A DNA stretch of 47,514 nt, from NCBI GenBank assembly GCA_964388955.1, contig CAYMCO010000040.1, positions 1 through 47,514 of the forward strand, in the 5' to 3' direction. Made by a program: the position numbers and the translations under genes. The stretch comes from CAYMCO01 sp964388955 (lineage in GTDB: Bacteria > Chloroflexota > Anaerolineae > Anaerolineales > E44-bin32). How positions within the stretch are numbered: position 1 is the first letter of the stretch; each line of letters starts with the position of its first letter. Under the pieces are notes generated by a model. It was not told the origin of the DNA. It saw nothing but the letters and a program-made list of their open reading frames with translations, and did not search any database. Below are positions 16,893-24,819 of this stretch, piece after piece.

Positions 16893-17594
16893 TCAAGTTT
16901 GGATCCAGCGGGAAAGCCGGGCCCGGATCTGGGGCTCCGGCAGCACGCCGGTCCACTGGTCGGCGATCTTTCCATTTTCAAAGATGATCATGCTCGGGAT
17001 GCCGCGGATGCCGTAGCGAGACGCAACGCGCGAATTCTCGTCCACATTGAGCTTCGCCACTCGGAGTGTACCTGCGGCGTCATGCGCCAAGCGAGCCACG
17101 ATGGGCTCGACCATCCGGCATGGTCCGCACCACGGCGCCCAGAAATCCACCATCACGGGCAGATCCGACTGGATCACCCGCCGGTCGAAGTCCTCATCCG
17201 TGACCACCAATGGCTCACCGCTCCCACCGGCATGCGCTCGCGACGCGGCGTCCGCTGGGGCGGGGCCTTCGCCCGACAAATATTCGACATGGGCCCGCAG
17301 GAGCCCTGGGGTCAACGCATCCCCTTTGGACAACACCTGACCATCCCGGAGGGCCACAACAGCGGGGCCCCGAGGGATGCCATACCGGGCCTTGATCTCC
17401 GGATTGCTGTTCAGCTCCGCCTTGACCAGCAGCAGTTTCCCCGCGCGCGCGGCCGCGATTTCCCGCATGGACTGCTCCAGCGCCTTGGGTATCTCCCCAT
17501 CGTGCAGCACCAATACCACGGGCAGGCCCGCCCTGAGCACGCGGTCCCAGCTTCGATCGCTGGTTACCAAGGGTGCATCAAATATGCGACTCAA
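16893..17594 (-). CDS. tandem thioredoxin-fold protein
   Basis: A 233-residue protein with two thioredoxin folds. The first (residues 1-107) keeps the fold (LPVVLVLHDGEIPKALE, LLLVKAELN, YGIPRGPAVVALRDG) but has no cysteines at the active site. The second (128-233) is a normal thioredoxin with FWAPWCGPCR (Cys156 and Cys159) and YGIRGIPSMIIFENGK. A dead N-terminal domain beside a live one may serve as a docking unit, as in CnoX/YbbN-type proteins, though the order differs from YbbN. Start: TTG 17594 with a strong GAAGGAGG about 8 bases upstream. First gene of a three-gene redox operon; the peroxiredoxin begins 50 bp downstream. Confidence 0.85.
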   Translation of the reverse strand: MSRIFDAPLVTSDRSWDRVLRAGLPVVLVLHDGEIPKALEQSMREIAAARAGKLLLVKAELNSNPEIKARYGIPRGPAVVALRDGQVLSKGDALTPGLLRAHVEYLSGEGPAPADAASRAHAGGSGEPLVVTDEDFDRRVIQSDLPVMVDFWAPWCGPCRMVEPIVARLAHDAAGTLRVAKLNVDENSRVASRYGIRGIPSMIIFENGKIADQWTGVLPEPQIRARLSRWIQT

Positions 17595-17771
17595 CAGATC
17601 GGCCTCCTTCGGCTTCGACTACCTTACCAGTGTAGCTTCCCCGCGTAAGATCTGCATTAATGATGATGCATTGCGGCCTCCAGGGATTCCGTATACCATG
17701 CAACCCTGTCAGGGCAGTGGGCAAGCGGGGGTAAAGCACCTCAAGACGGATGATCGCGCGGAGAAGTGCAC

Positions 17772-18893
17772 ATGAGAGTGTGGCGGATGGATCCGCTGGA
17801 CAGAGTGGAGAGAAGGCGTTTTCTCTCCCTTCCCTTTGATCTCTACCGGGATATTCCTCAGTGGGTGCCCCCGGTGGCGATGGATATCCGCCGCATGCTG
17901 AGTCCCCGGCGGCATCCCTTCTACGCGCATTCCCGGGCAGCCTTCTTCCTGGCCGAGGCCGCCCCAGGCCGGACTGTTGGCCGCTTGGCGGTGCTCGACA
18001 ACCGGAATTTCAACTCTCATAAGGGCACGAAAACAGCCTTCTTCTACCTTTTCGAAAGTGTCAACGATCATCGGGTGGCCGGCGCTATGTTCGAAGCCGG
18101 ATTTCGCTGGGCCAGAGATCGGGGCCTGGATGAGATCCTGGGCCCAAAGGGCTTTACAGCGCTCGATGGTTTCGGGATGCTGGTGCGCGGATTTGAACAT
18201 CGGCCCGCCTTCGGGCAGCCCTACAACCCCCCTTATTACCCACACCTCGCCGAGACGGTCGGGTTCAAAACGGAGCGGGACCTGATTTCGGGCTACTTGG
18301 GTGCGGATACGCGGTTCCCTGAGCGATTTCATCGGGTCGCCGATAAGGTGCGGCGGCGACGGGGCTTACATATCGCCCGCTTCTCGCGGCGGAGAGACTT
18401 GCGCGCCTTCGTGCCCAAGTTGAAGGACCTCTACAACAGCGCCCTCGGGGAGACGGACTGGACCGTGCCCCTGACCCACGATGAGGCCGGCATTTTGGCA
18501 AACCAGCTGCTTTGGTTCGCGGATCCCAAGTTGATCAAGGTCGTGATGAAGGACGATGAGCCTGTCGGTTTCCTCTTCGCCTATCCCGATATCTCGGCCG
18601 GCCTGCAGCGCACCGGTGGGAGGTTGTTTCCCCTGGGTTGGATTCACCTGCTCAGAGAGGCGAGGCGTACGGAATGGGTGAACATCAACGGGGCCGGCAT
18701 CCTAGAAAGCTACAGGGGATTGGGGGGGACTGCGATCCTCTTCAGTGAGGTGGAGAAAAGCATCAGGGAGGGAGGCTTCCACCACGCGGACCTGGTCCAG
18801 ATCGGCACGGAGAATGAGACCATGCTGCGAGAACTGCGAGGGTTGGGGGTGGAGCCCTACAAGCTCCACCGCTTGTACCGTCGCTCCCTGTGA
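17772..18893 (+). CDS. GNAT-like protein, long form
   Basis: A 373-residue protein resembling a family of long GNAT-like proteins in which most of the sequence lacks the classical acetyl-CoA motif. Visible blocks are IPQWVPPVAMDIRRML near the N-terminus; FFLAEAAPGRTVGRLAVLDN; GPKGFTALDGFGMLVRGFEH; the PYNPPYYPHLAETVGF block; and a C-terminal half with DEPVGFLFAYPDIS and AGILESYRGLGGTAILF, which looks like the cofactor-binding helix. The ATG at 17772 follows GGAGAAG. Divergent from the redox operon. The acceptor is unknown; family members lie in varied contexts, so I infer only an acyl transfer role. Confidence 0.65.
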   Translation: MRVWRMDPLDRVERRRFLSLPFDLYRDIPQWVPPVAMDIRRMLSPRRHPFYAHSRAAFFLAEAAPGRTVGRLAVLDNRNFNSHKGTKTAFFYLFESVNDHRVAGAMFEAGFRWARDRGLDEILGPKGFTALDGFGMLVRGFEHRPAFGQPYNPPYYPHLAETVGFKTERDLISGYLGADTRFPERFHRVADKVRRRRGLHIARFSRRRDLRAFVPKLKDLYNSALGETDWTVPLTHDEAGILANQLLWFADPKLIKVVMKDDEPVGFLFAYPDISAGLQRTGGRLFPLGWIHLLREARRTEWVNINGAGILESYRGLGGTAILFSEVEKSIREGGFHHADLVQIGTENETMLRELRGLGVEPYKLHRLYRRSL

Positions 18894-18971
18894 GCCACTG
18901 TCGCCGGTCCATATCTCGAAATGACGCGCGCGCCGACCGAGGGCAGGGCATATCCTTCAGCGTTCTGGCCC

Positions 18972-20255
18972 TCAGTCCGCGCTTTCCCGCGCCGTGGTGA
19001 AGGCAGGGTCCAGAACTGGATCGGGAACCCGGCGGAGAAGGACCAGACTGCCCATCGCCAGGCAGGCAGTGGTGATGAACAAGGCCACATAGCCGAGGTT
19101 TCGGGCCGGCCGGAGGGAGTTGAGCCAGTCGATCACCGGGCCGCCGAGACGGATGATGGCCGAGGCGCCTGCAGTTGCCAGGTTGGTCAATCCAAGATAT
19201 TTGCCCGCCTCTCCACTGGGGGCCAGGTCGTTCGCCAGCGCCCAGTTGGCGCTGGTGAAGATCCCGATTCCCATACCGATCACGCTCCCGAAGATCAGAA
19301 TGGCGTTGGACGTGTGGGCAGTCGACATCAGAACGCTGCCGAGAGCCACCAGCCCGGCCGCGACAACGTGAAGCGGCCGGCGGCCGAAACGGTCGCACAA
19401 ATATCCCGAGACGATGGAAAACGCGATCAATGACAGGGCGATGGTCGCCAGCAAATCCCCAGTGACCCGGACGGGATTGTCGACCCGCAGCGTATCGCGC
19501 ACAAAGTACTGGGCAAAGCCCTGGATGCCGTAGACCCCGATCAGGAAGAGCAAGCGGGACCCAATGAGCCGCCAATAATCGGGATGCGCAGAAACATCCA
19601 CACGCATCATATCCCGCAGCGCAGGCCGCTCCTCTCGGCGCTGGTCGCGTTGATCAGTGCGATCTTCCGTCACCCCCAGGACGGTCACAGCCGCAGCTCC
19701 GACGAGCAGCGCACCGATCACCCCAACCGCCGCAGCGGGGCTTCCGCCTGCGTACAGCCGGCCGATAAGCAGGGAAGAAACCACGATCCCGCCCATGTCA
19801 AACAGATTCTTGATTCCGCTGGCGAGCCCCATGCTTTCAGGCGTCACCCGATCTTTCATTAGTCCCTGCGCGGGTCCGTGGGCGATGTTCGATGTGAACT
19901 GCAGGCCGATGTAGGCGATTGCGGCCAACGGAAGCGACCCGGCCCAGGCGAGCAGGGCGAGGAAGGCCAAGTCGAGGGAGCTGCCCAGGGTGATGAGTGG
20001 ACGACGCCGGCCAAATCGCGACTCCCAGCGATCACTCAGCGCGCCGGAGATGGGCTGGACCAGCATAGCGATCATCAGGCCGAAGAAGGTCAGCAAACCG
20101 AGCACAGAGTTCTTACGCGCGTCGGGGACGAAGTTGAGCAACAGCGCTGGGAGTATGAGCACATGCAGGCTGTTCCACATAAAAGAAAGCCCAATCCAGT
20201 ACACGTTCAGGTTGATCAATTCACGCAGCGGATTTTTCCTCATCCCAACCTTCAC
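18972..20255 (-). CDS. MFS transporter
   Basis: A 427-residue transporter with about twelve membrane helices. The loop between helices 2 and 3 reads QPISGALSDRWESRFGRRRP, the signature of the SLC45/GPH-like branch of the superfamily. The second half has YLCDRFGRRPLHVVAAG at the equivalent place. A charged central loop (DRTDQRDQRREERPALRD) is present. Members of this branch move sugars or other small solutes with protons; the substrate is unknown here. The GTG start follows directly the TGA of the acyltransferase gene (TGAGTG), so translation is probably coupled. An ATG at 20243 is the alternative start. It converges with the GNAT-like gene. Confidence 0.85.
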   Translation of the reverse strand: MKVGMRKNPLRELINLNVYWIGLSFMWNSLHVLILPALLLNFVPDARKNSVLGLLTFFGLMIAMLVQPISGALSDRWESRFGRRRPLITLGSSLDLAFLALLAWAGSLPLAAIAYIGLQFTSNIAHGPAQGLMKDRVTPESMGLASGIKNLFDMGGIVVSSLLIGRLYAGGSPAAAVGVIGALLVGAAAVTVLGVTEDRTDQRDQRREERPALRDMMRVDVSAHPDYWRLIGSRLLFLIGVYGIQGFAQYFVRDTLRVDNPVRVTGDLLATIALSLIAFSIVSGYLCDRFGRRPLHVVAAGLVALGSVLMSTAHTSNAILIFGSVIGMGIGIFTSANWALANDLAPSGEAGKYLGLTNLATAGASAIIRLGGPVIDWLNSLRPARNLGYVALFITTACLAMGSLVLLRRVPDPVLDPAFTTARESAD

Positions 20256-21014
20256 TCAGGCATAGTCCCCCCGCAGCCAGCCCGGTAAGCACAGCGCGAT
20301 TGCGCGCATGACAAAATCCGCTGTCTCTCGGTCGCGTTGTATTGCCGGGCCTTCGATCTGGGGAATGACCATCGGTTCGCCGAAACACAGGTTCAGGTAC
20401 CCCTCCGCTTCATATAACCCTGCCGGCTGAAGTTGGAGGCCCTCATTGGCGAGCAGAGCGACAAAGCGCCCGATCCCTCGTGGCGGCCGGCGCAGAGATC
20501 CTGCGGGATTGTCCGCGCCCTCCGGCGCCAGCCCAATGACCGTCCGGCCGCCGGCCTTTGCCTGTGCCAAGATGTGACGCACGGCTCGGGCACGCAGGGC
20601 CTCCTGGCCGCTCTGAGAAGGCATGGGCGGCATGGCGGTCAATCCGTAAGATTTCGCAAGTCTGCGGAAGAGCCATTGAGTCAGGGGGGTCACTGTGGCC
20701 GATCGGAGCTTGTCCGGATACCTCCCAGCGGCTGTCATGCCCCAATGGATTTCTATCGGGAACTGAGCGCAAATCGTCAATGGAATCCACCAAGCGTTGA
20801 AGCCCGGGCGATGATAATGATTGACAGCGATCAACAGCCTGGGGCGGTCGATGGCAGGAGAGACCCCATGCACATGCAGCGGGGGCCTGAGCGCCGGGAC
20901 CATGTGCAACGCATCCACCCGCAAGCTGCAAGAGCGACCGGCTAGCACCGCCAGGCCGCTGCGCAGGGTCGCCAAGCTCAGCAGCGGTGGGTAACGTGGA
21001 TATGCCGTGGGCAT
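20256..21014 (-). CDS. PlsC-like acyltransferase
   Basis: A 252-residue lysophospholipid acyltransferase-like protein. The first catalytic block is LIAVNHYHRPGFNAWW at about residue 82. It matches the NHxxRPGFxAWW variant of the usual NHxxxxD motif, without the classical aspartate. The second block is IGLAPEGAD, corresponding to the substrate-binding EG motif. Such enzymes add an acyl chain to a lipid, or transfer one to a membrane-bound acceptor. No ribosome-binding site is evident at ATG 21014. Its stop abuts the MFS start, so lipid acylation and transport are encoded together. The substrate is unknown, and the missing aspartate leaves activity open. Confidence 0.7.
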   Translation of the reverse strand: MPTAYPRYPPLLSLATLRSGLAVLAGRSCSLRVDALHMVPALRPPLHVHGVSPAIDRPRLLIAVNHYHRPGFNAWWIPLTICAQFPIEIHWGMTAAGRYPDKLRSATVTPLTQWLFRRLAKSYGLTAMPPMPSQSGQEALRARAVRHILAQAKAGGRTVIGLAPEGADNPAGSLRRPPRGIGRFVALLANEGLQLQPAGLYEAEGYLNLCFGEPMVIPQIEGPAIQRDRETADFVMRAIALCLPGWLRGDYA

Positions 21015-21063
21015 CGCGCGCGCCAGTATAGTTCAACCGGTGGCAATGCGCTTCCTTGCGGTC

Positions 21064-21108
21064 TGTAAGGCTCCTGTAAGGTGGAAACGAATTGAATTAG
21101 GCTATGCT
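21064..21108 (+). promoter_or_regulatory. operator-promoter cassette A (TGTAAG direct repeats)
   Basis: CTGTAAGG occurs twice, exactly 11 bp apart (21063-21070 and 21074-21081), followed 22 bp later by a -10-like TATGCT (21103-21108). No -35 is present. Tandem sites one helical turn apart in the -35 position are typical for OmpR/PhoB-type response regulators that activate transcription. The same layout recurs at cassette B, with 39 bp from first repeat to -10 in both. Confidence 0.6.
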
Positions 21109-21131
21109 TGTATTGCCATACTCCCTACTCA

Positions 21132-21168
21132 CCGTCACCATCCCACCCCCCGCTGCGGATGGTGACGG
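21132..21168 (+). terminator. 12-bp hairpin downstream of cassette A
   Basis: CCGTCACCATCC (21132-21143) pairs perfectly with GGATGGTGACGG (21157-21168) across a 13-base loop. It lies about 20 bases past the expected start of a cassette A transcript and is followed by AACCTTTAATG, a weak U-tract. It could end a very short RNA (about 60 nt) or act as an attenuator. Confidence 0.55.
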
Positions 21169-21235
21169 AACCTTTAATGCCCCCTTGACACCGGCTCGTC
21201 CTGCCTGATTTCTCTGCAAGACCCCTTCGCCGGGT

Positions 21236-21280
21236 TGTAAGCCGGTCCTAAGGTCGAAATGCCGTTCAATGCGCTATGCT
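21236..21280 (+). promoter_or_regulatory. operator-promoter cassette B
   Basis: TGTAAG (21236-21241) and CCTAAG (21247-21252) are 11 bp apart, followed by AGGTCGAAA (cassette A has AGGTGGAAA) and by TATGCT at 21275-21280. Distances are identical to cassette A, 172 bp upstream. It should drive the small open frames starting at 21360. Confidence 0.6.
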
Positions 21281-21359
21281 GGGAAAGATGAGTCTGGCAG
21301 CCGCCCATGGCCTTGGGCGCACAACTCTGAAAGAAGACTGCCGCATCCGGAGAGTGGAA

Positions 21360-21557
21360 ATGCCAAGGGTTCTAATCACTAGAGGGGGCGCGACGCGACT
21401 GGCCTCCGACGATCGGGAAGACCTGCCGATCAAGAAAGCAGATCTTGAACGCCACCTGCCGACGCTGGATCTCGGGGAGTTGCGGTTCCGCTCCCACACT
21501 TGGTGGCGCGTCAGCGCCAAGGCAAATGCCCGGTCCAAGAACAGACGTGTCGCCTAA
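21360..21557 (+). CDS. small hypothetical protein behind cassette B
   Basis: A possible 65-residue basic protein. I prefer ATG 21360, with GGAGAG 6 bases upstream, over the more distal ATG 21276, because that one lies inside the -10 of cassette B. The sequence is hydrophilic (KKADLERHLPTLDLGELRFR, then SHTWWRV and a lysine/arginine-rich end). I recognise no family. The support is a promoter, an operator and a ribosome-binding site in the right order; codon quality alone is not decisive. Confidence 0.35.
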   Translation: MPRVLITRGGATRLASDDREDLPIKKADLERHLPTLDLGELRFRSHTWWRVSAKANARSKNRRVA

Positions 21558-21574
21558 GGGAGATTGAAGATCCG

Positions 21575-21814
21575 GTGCCAAAGATATCCATCGAAGAATT
21601 GATGCGGGACAGCCCATTCCCGGAGCGTAAACCGAGCCCCTCCGAGCGCCTGAACGACGCCGCGTCCGCACTGCGCTCAAACGCCGCCGATATCATCGAT
21701 CGGGTGACTTCCGCTCTTCCCCAACCAGGGAGCGTCCCCGGCAGAAAACGCGATCGCATGACCTATGGGGCATGGAATTTGGAGGATTGCGAATCTCCAC
21801 CCTCCGAAGGCTAA
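21575..21814 (+). CDS. small hypothetical protein, second after cassette B
   Basis: A possible 79-residue protein from a GTG, starting about 17 bases after the previous small gene. AAGGGAGA is upstream but rather far (about 13 bases). It contains ISIEELMRDSPFPERKP and a helical RLNDAASALRSNAADIIDRV segment, and otherwise looks disordered. No family recognised. Together with the preceding frame it may form a two-gene unit under cassette B; coding status is uncertain. Confidence 0.3.
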   Translation: MPKISIEELMRDSPFPERKPSPSERLNDAASALRSNAADIIDRVTSALPQPGSVPGRKRDRMTYGAWNLEDCESPPSEG

Positions 21815-22219
21815 TGGCCGTCTGCCCCATGCCGCTCTCCCCAGCGATACGGCAGGCCATGAGATATGCTCCGGGCTCGAATGCGCATGACGGCCCCGGA
21901 GCGATGCGTCGATGGCCGACCTTGGGTTGCTCCGTTTCCAGCGCATATTCGGTCCGCGTTCATGATCTGCCAATCCCCGTAGATTGCTGTTTGGGATAGG
22001 TGAGCGAGGAGAAGTTGAAATAAGTACAGTCTTCGAGGCTGAATTGGGACCTCAGAACGACAACCCGATCCTATCGCCGGAAATCGCATGCATATATAAT
22101 CCCCTCAACTGTGCTGGCGAGCGGGGGAGTAAGGCCATCTGATTGGGCTCCGTGGGTCGGCCAGTGGCCTTGCCTCCTGCGCGTCCTCCCCGGGCGCTTG
22201 CAGTGCATTGTGTTTCGCC
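21815..22219. other. intergenic stretch without a supported gene
   Basis: About 405 bases before the GGDEF-EAL gene. The stretch 22080-22110 (ATGCATATATAAT) is AT-rich and may hold the promoter of that gene, with a TATAAT-like hexamer but no clear -35. I see no hairpin or repeat shared with neighbouring spacers. Confidence 0.4.
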
Positions 22220-24190
22220 ATGCGACTGCACCGGACAGGAGTTGAGTTGAGCAAGATTCTCGAGCTTTGGGGCCGGCTGACCGACCCCCCTGGGTCAGTT
22301 GAAGACGCGTCCGATCGCGTGTCCGCGCGACTGCTTTCCAGTTTGCTCATTCTCGCTGCCCTGCTGGGCCTGCTCATTTTCCTCGCCAACTTGGTGGCGA
22401 ATCCCGGCGTGGCTCGGGGCGTTGACCTCTTGGTGTTCGGCTACCTCTCAATGGCGTGGCTGTTCGCATACTTGCTCAGCCGAACGCCCTATTTTCAATG
22501 GGCGGTCGTATTCCTGGCTTGGATGGGCACATTCACCCTGATCGTTTTCCATTTGGTCGGCAGGGACCTCCTTCCGCTGCCTTTCGTCATTCTGCCGGCG
22601 CTTTTGAGCGCAATGAGCCTCGGAGTGTTCTCCACAGCTGCGCTGGCGGCGCTCATCGTGGCGGGATCGCTGCTCATCCCTGCGATACTCGGGCAGGGAA
22701 GCGTGCTGCAACTCCTGGGTGGCGAAGCCGGTTTCGTCTCACTGGCTTCGGCGCTCATGCTGGCTCTCAGCATTCACGAGCGTGGGCGGCAGGCGGCCCG
22801 CACTCGCGAGCTGCAGGAGAGGGCGGAGACCGCAGAAGTGGAAGCGGCCGAGAAGGAACAGGCAAGACAGGTCGTGCTCCGGGATGCTTTCCACGACGGC
22901 CTGACCGCCCTGGCGAGCCGGCCCTTGTTCGATGATAGATTGCTGCAGGCGATGCTGCGCAGCAAGCGCCTGGGGGCCGGGACGGTGGGACTGTTGTATC
23001 TGGACCTGGATCATTTCCAGATTATCAATGAGCGGTATGGGGCCGCGGTGGGGGATGCGCTGTTGATTCATATCGCCGGCTTGTTGAAGGACATCGTCCG
23101 GCCGGTGGATACGGTGGGCCGATTTGGCGGCGACGAGTTCGTGGTCTTGCTGGAGAATATCGCCGGCCTGCCGGAGGCCGTGCATGTGGCGGAGCGCATC
23201 CGCTCGTCGTTGGAATCTCCGTTCACCATCGAGGGCCAGCGAGTATATACCACGGCAAGCGTGGGCGTGCTGTTGGTTGGCCGCCACTATCACGGAGTCG
23301 AGGCTGTATTCCGTGATGCGGACGCCGCCATGTACCGCGCGAAGGCAAAGGGGGGAGGCCGATACGAGATATTCGATCGTTCACTGCGCGACCAGGTGGA
23401 TGGGCATGAGTCCCTGGACAGAGAGATCTGCAGAGGATTGGAGCAGGGAGAGTTTCTTCTCTATTTTCAACCCATCTCCTCGATAAAGACCAATACGATC
23501 ATCAGCTTCGAAGCGCTCTTGCGTTGGAATCACCCGGATCTGGGGATGGTCTTTCCGGGGGAGTTCATCCCGCTCGCCGAAGAGACGGGCATGATCGAAC
23601 CGCTGGGGATGTGGGTCATCAGAGAAGCCTGCACTCAGCTATTGCAGTGGCAGGGGCGCTATCCCAAAGCCTCGCTCATGGCCATGAATATCAACCTCTC
23701 GGCGCGACAACTCCTGCAGCGAAATTTCGTCGACCAGCTGCGCGGGGTCATCCTCGATGTGGGCATCAAAACGCAATCCGTGAATTTCGAGATTCGCGAG
23801 AATGCGATCACTCAGAATCTGGACGCCGCGGTGAACTCGATTTCTGCGTTGAAGGAACTCGGCGTGGGCATCCAGGTGGATGACTTTGGGCGAGGCTATT
23901 CCTCTTTCAGCCATATTAACTACCTGCCAGTGGACACGTTGAAAATCGACCGGTCCTTCGTGCAAGCGCCGCCCAGTGTCAACCGCGATTCTGGGTCGAC
24001 CCGCTCCATCATCGACATGGGACACCGATTTGGACTGACCGTTGTGGCGGAGGGAATTGAGACGGAACGCCAACTGCGTATGCTTGAGAACATGGGCGCG
24101 GATTTTGGCCAGGGCTACTACATCAGCCGGCCGGTCAAGGCCATAGATGTGGAGGCGAGCTTGGGATCCAAACCGGACGAGGAAGGCTGA
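22220..24190 (+). CDS. membrane GGDEF-EAL cyclic-di-GMP protein
   Basis: A 656-residue membrane protein that could make and degrade cyclic-di-GMP. The N-terminal 200 residues form about six membrane helices; a coiled coil follows (ELQERAETAEVEAAEKEQ). The GGDEF domain has RFGGDEFVVLLENI, with an intact inhibitory RxxD (RPVD) five residues before GGDEF. The EAL domain has SFEALLRWNHP, NINLSARQ, NFEIRENA, DDFGRGYSSF, TLKIDRSFV, VVAEGIET and GQGYYISRP, so the metal and catalytic residues look complete. Both activities are therefore possible. The start is uncertain: ATG 22220 lacks a clear ribosome-binding site, the frame is open from TTG 22208, and TTG 22247 follows GGAG. Confidence 0.92.
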   Translation: MRLHRTGVELSKILELWGRLTDPPGSVEDASDRVSARLLSSLLILAALLGLLIFLANLVANPGVARGVDLLVFGYLSMAWLFAYLLSRTPYFQWAVVFLAWMGTFTLIVFHLVGRDLLPLPFVILPALLSAMSLGVFSTAALAALIVAGSLLIPAILGQGSVLQLLGGEAGFVSLASALMLALSIHERGRQAARTRELQERAETAEVEAAEKEQARQVVLRDAFHDGLTALASRPLFDDRLLQAMLRSKRLGAGTVGLLYLDLDHFQIINERYGAAVGDALLIHIAGLLKDIVRPVDTVGRFGGDEFVVLLENIAGLPEAVHVAERIRSSLESPFTIEGQRVYTTASVGVLLVGRHYHGVEAVFRDADAAMYRAKAKGGGRYEIFDRSLRDQVDGHESLDREICRGLEQGEFLLYFQPISSIKTNTIISFEALLRWNHPDLGMVFPGEFIPLAEETGMIEPLGMWVIREACTQLLQWQGRYPKASLMAMNINLSARQLLQRNFVDQLRGVILDVGIKTQSVNFEIRENAITQNLDAAVNSISALKELGVGIQVDDFGRGYSSFSHINYLPVDTLKIDRSFVQAPPSVNRDSGSTRSIIDMGHRFGLTVVAEGIETERQLRMLENMGADFGQGYYISRPVKAIDVEASLGSKPDEEG

Positions 24191-24316
24191 TGGTCCCCAC
24201 GCTTCGGTTTCCCTATCATCAACTCGATAATCCGGGTCGGGCCGACAATCGCTTGCGAAGCGCAGACGCCGCCGTGTTCAGGGCAACTCGCCGTAGAAAC
24301 CCATTTCTCGCTTTGA

Positions 24317-24345
24317 TTGACAACCGGCCGGGAATCGACTATAAG
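24317..24345 (+). promoter_or_regulatory. sigma70-type promoter of cold-shock gene
   Basis: TTGACA (24317-24322), a 17-bp spacer, then TATAAG (24340-24345). Transcription should start near 24352, giving a leader of about 120 bases before the ATG at 24473. Confidence 0.75.
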
Positions 24346-24351
24346 TCATAT

Positions 24352-24472
24352 TCAGATACGGATACTCCGATTATTTTTCCCCGAAAGGTTCCCCCTTTTC
24401 GGCACAGATGAGAGTTTTGCTGCGCTCGCTCGCCAAGGAGGGGCGTCCGTCGGTCCGAGAGGGGAGGTAGAG
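24352..24472 (+). promoter_or_regulatory. long leader of cold-shock gene
   Basis: About 120 untranslated bases. CCGAAA (24381-24386) can pair with TTTCGG (24397-24402), extended by GG/CC with one bulge, and a strong GGGGAGG ribosome-binding site is at the end. Long structured leaders are known to make cspA mRNA temperature-responsive in E. coli; the same role here is inferred. Confidence 0.45.
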
Positions 24473-24682
24473 ATGGCGAAGCGTGAACGGGGGATCGTGC
24501 GTTGGTTCGACAACGAAAGAGGGATGGGCTACATCGCCTCCAACGGGCTGAAGGGTATCTTCGTGCACTTCTCGGATGTGGACATGCCGGGGATCCCTTT
24601 CCTGGAGGCCGGGCAGAAGGTGGAGTTCCAGGTCGAACCGGGAGATGACTACCTGCGTGCCAGAAAGGTGACCTTGGTATAG
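24473..24682 (+). CDS. cold-shock domain protein
   Basis: A 69-residue single cold-shock domain, an OB-fold that binds single-stranded RNA or DNA. The start of the domain is GIVRWFDNERGMGYIAS, in which the usual KGYGFI of RNP1 is RGMGYI. RNP2 is IFVHFSDV. KVEFQVEPGDDYLRARKVTLV closes the barrel (20 residues or fewer in each block). The usual acidic and aromatic surface is kept, except that the phenylalanine of RNP1 is tyrosine. ATG 24473 follows GGGGAGG at ideal spacing. A housekeeping promoter and a long leader precede it. It probably acts as an RNA chaperone. Confidence 0.88.
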   Translation: MAKRERGIVRWFDNERGMGYIASNGLKGIFVHFSDVDMPGIPFLEAGQKVEFQVEPGDDYLRARKVTLV

Positions 24683-24754
24683 GGCCCACTTGTCGGATGG
24701 GGCTCGTCCGGTGATGGTGGGGAGATGCTGCCTCCAATCGTCGGGCCGCCTGGA

Positions 24755-24775
24755 CGCTCCCGGTCACGGGGAGCG
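24755..24775 (+). terminator. hairpin after cold-shock gene
   Basis: CGCTCCC (24755-24761) and GGGAGCG (24769-24775) form a perfect 7-bp stem with a 7-base loop, followed by CTTTCCCCC. It lies between the convergent cold-shock and DinB-like genes. The U-tract is weak. Confidence 0.45.
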
Positions 24776-24819
24776 CTTTCCCCCGCGGCCGGTTGTGGCA
24801 TTGCTGAAGCCAATCGTGG

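Noticed and set aside
21276..21359. Upstream ATG as start of the small gene behind cassette B
   Set aside because: The ATG lies within the TATGCT -10 hexamer, so it would not be on the transcript.
24190..24411. 73-residue open frame coupled to the GGDEF-EAL stop
   Set aside because: It covers the cold-shock promoter and leader; the TGATG overlap is the only support and the translation looks random.
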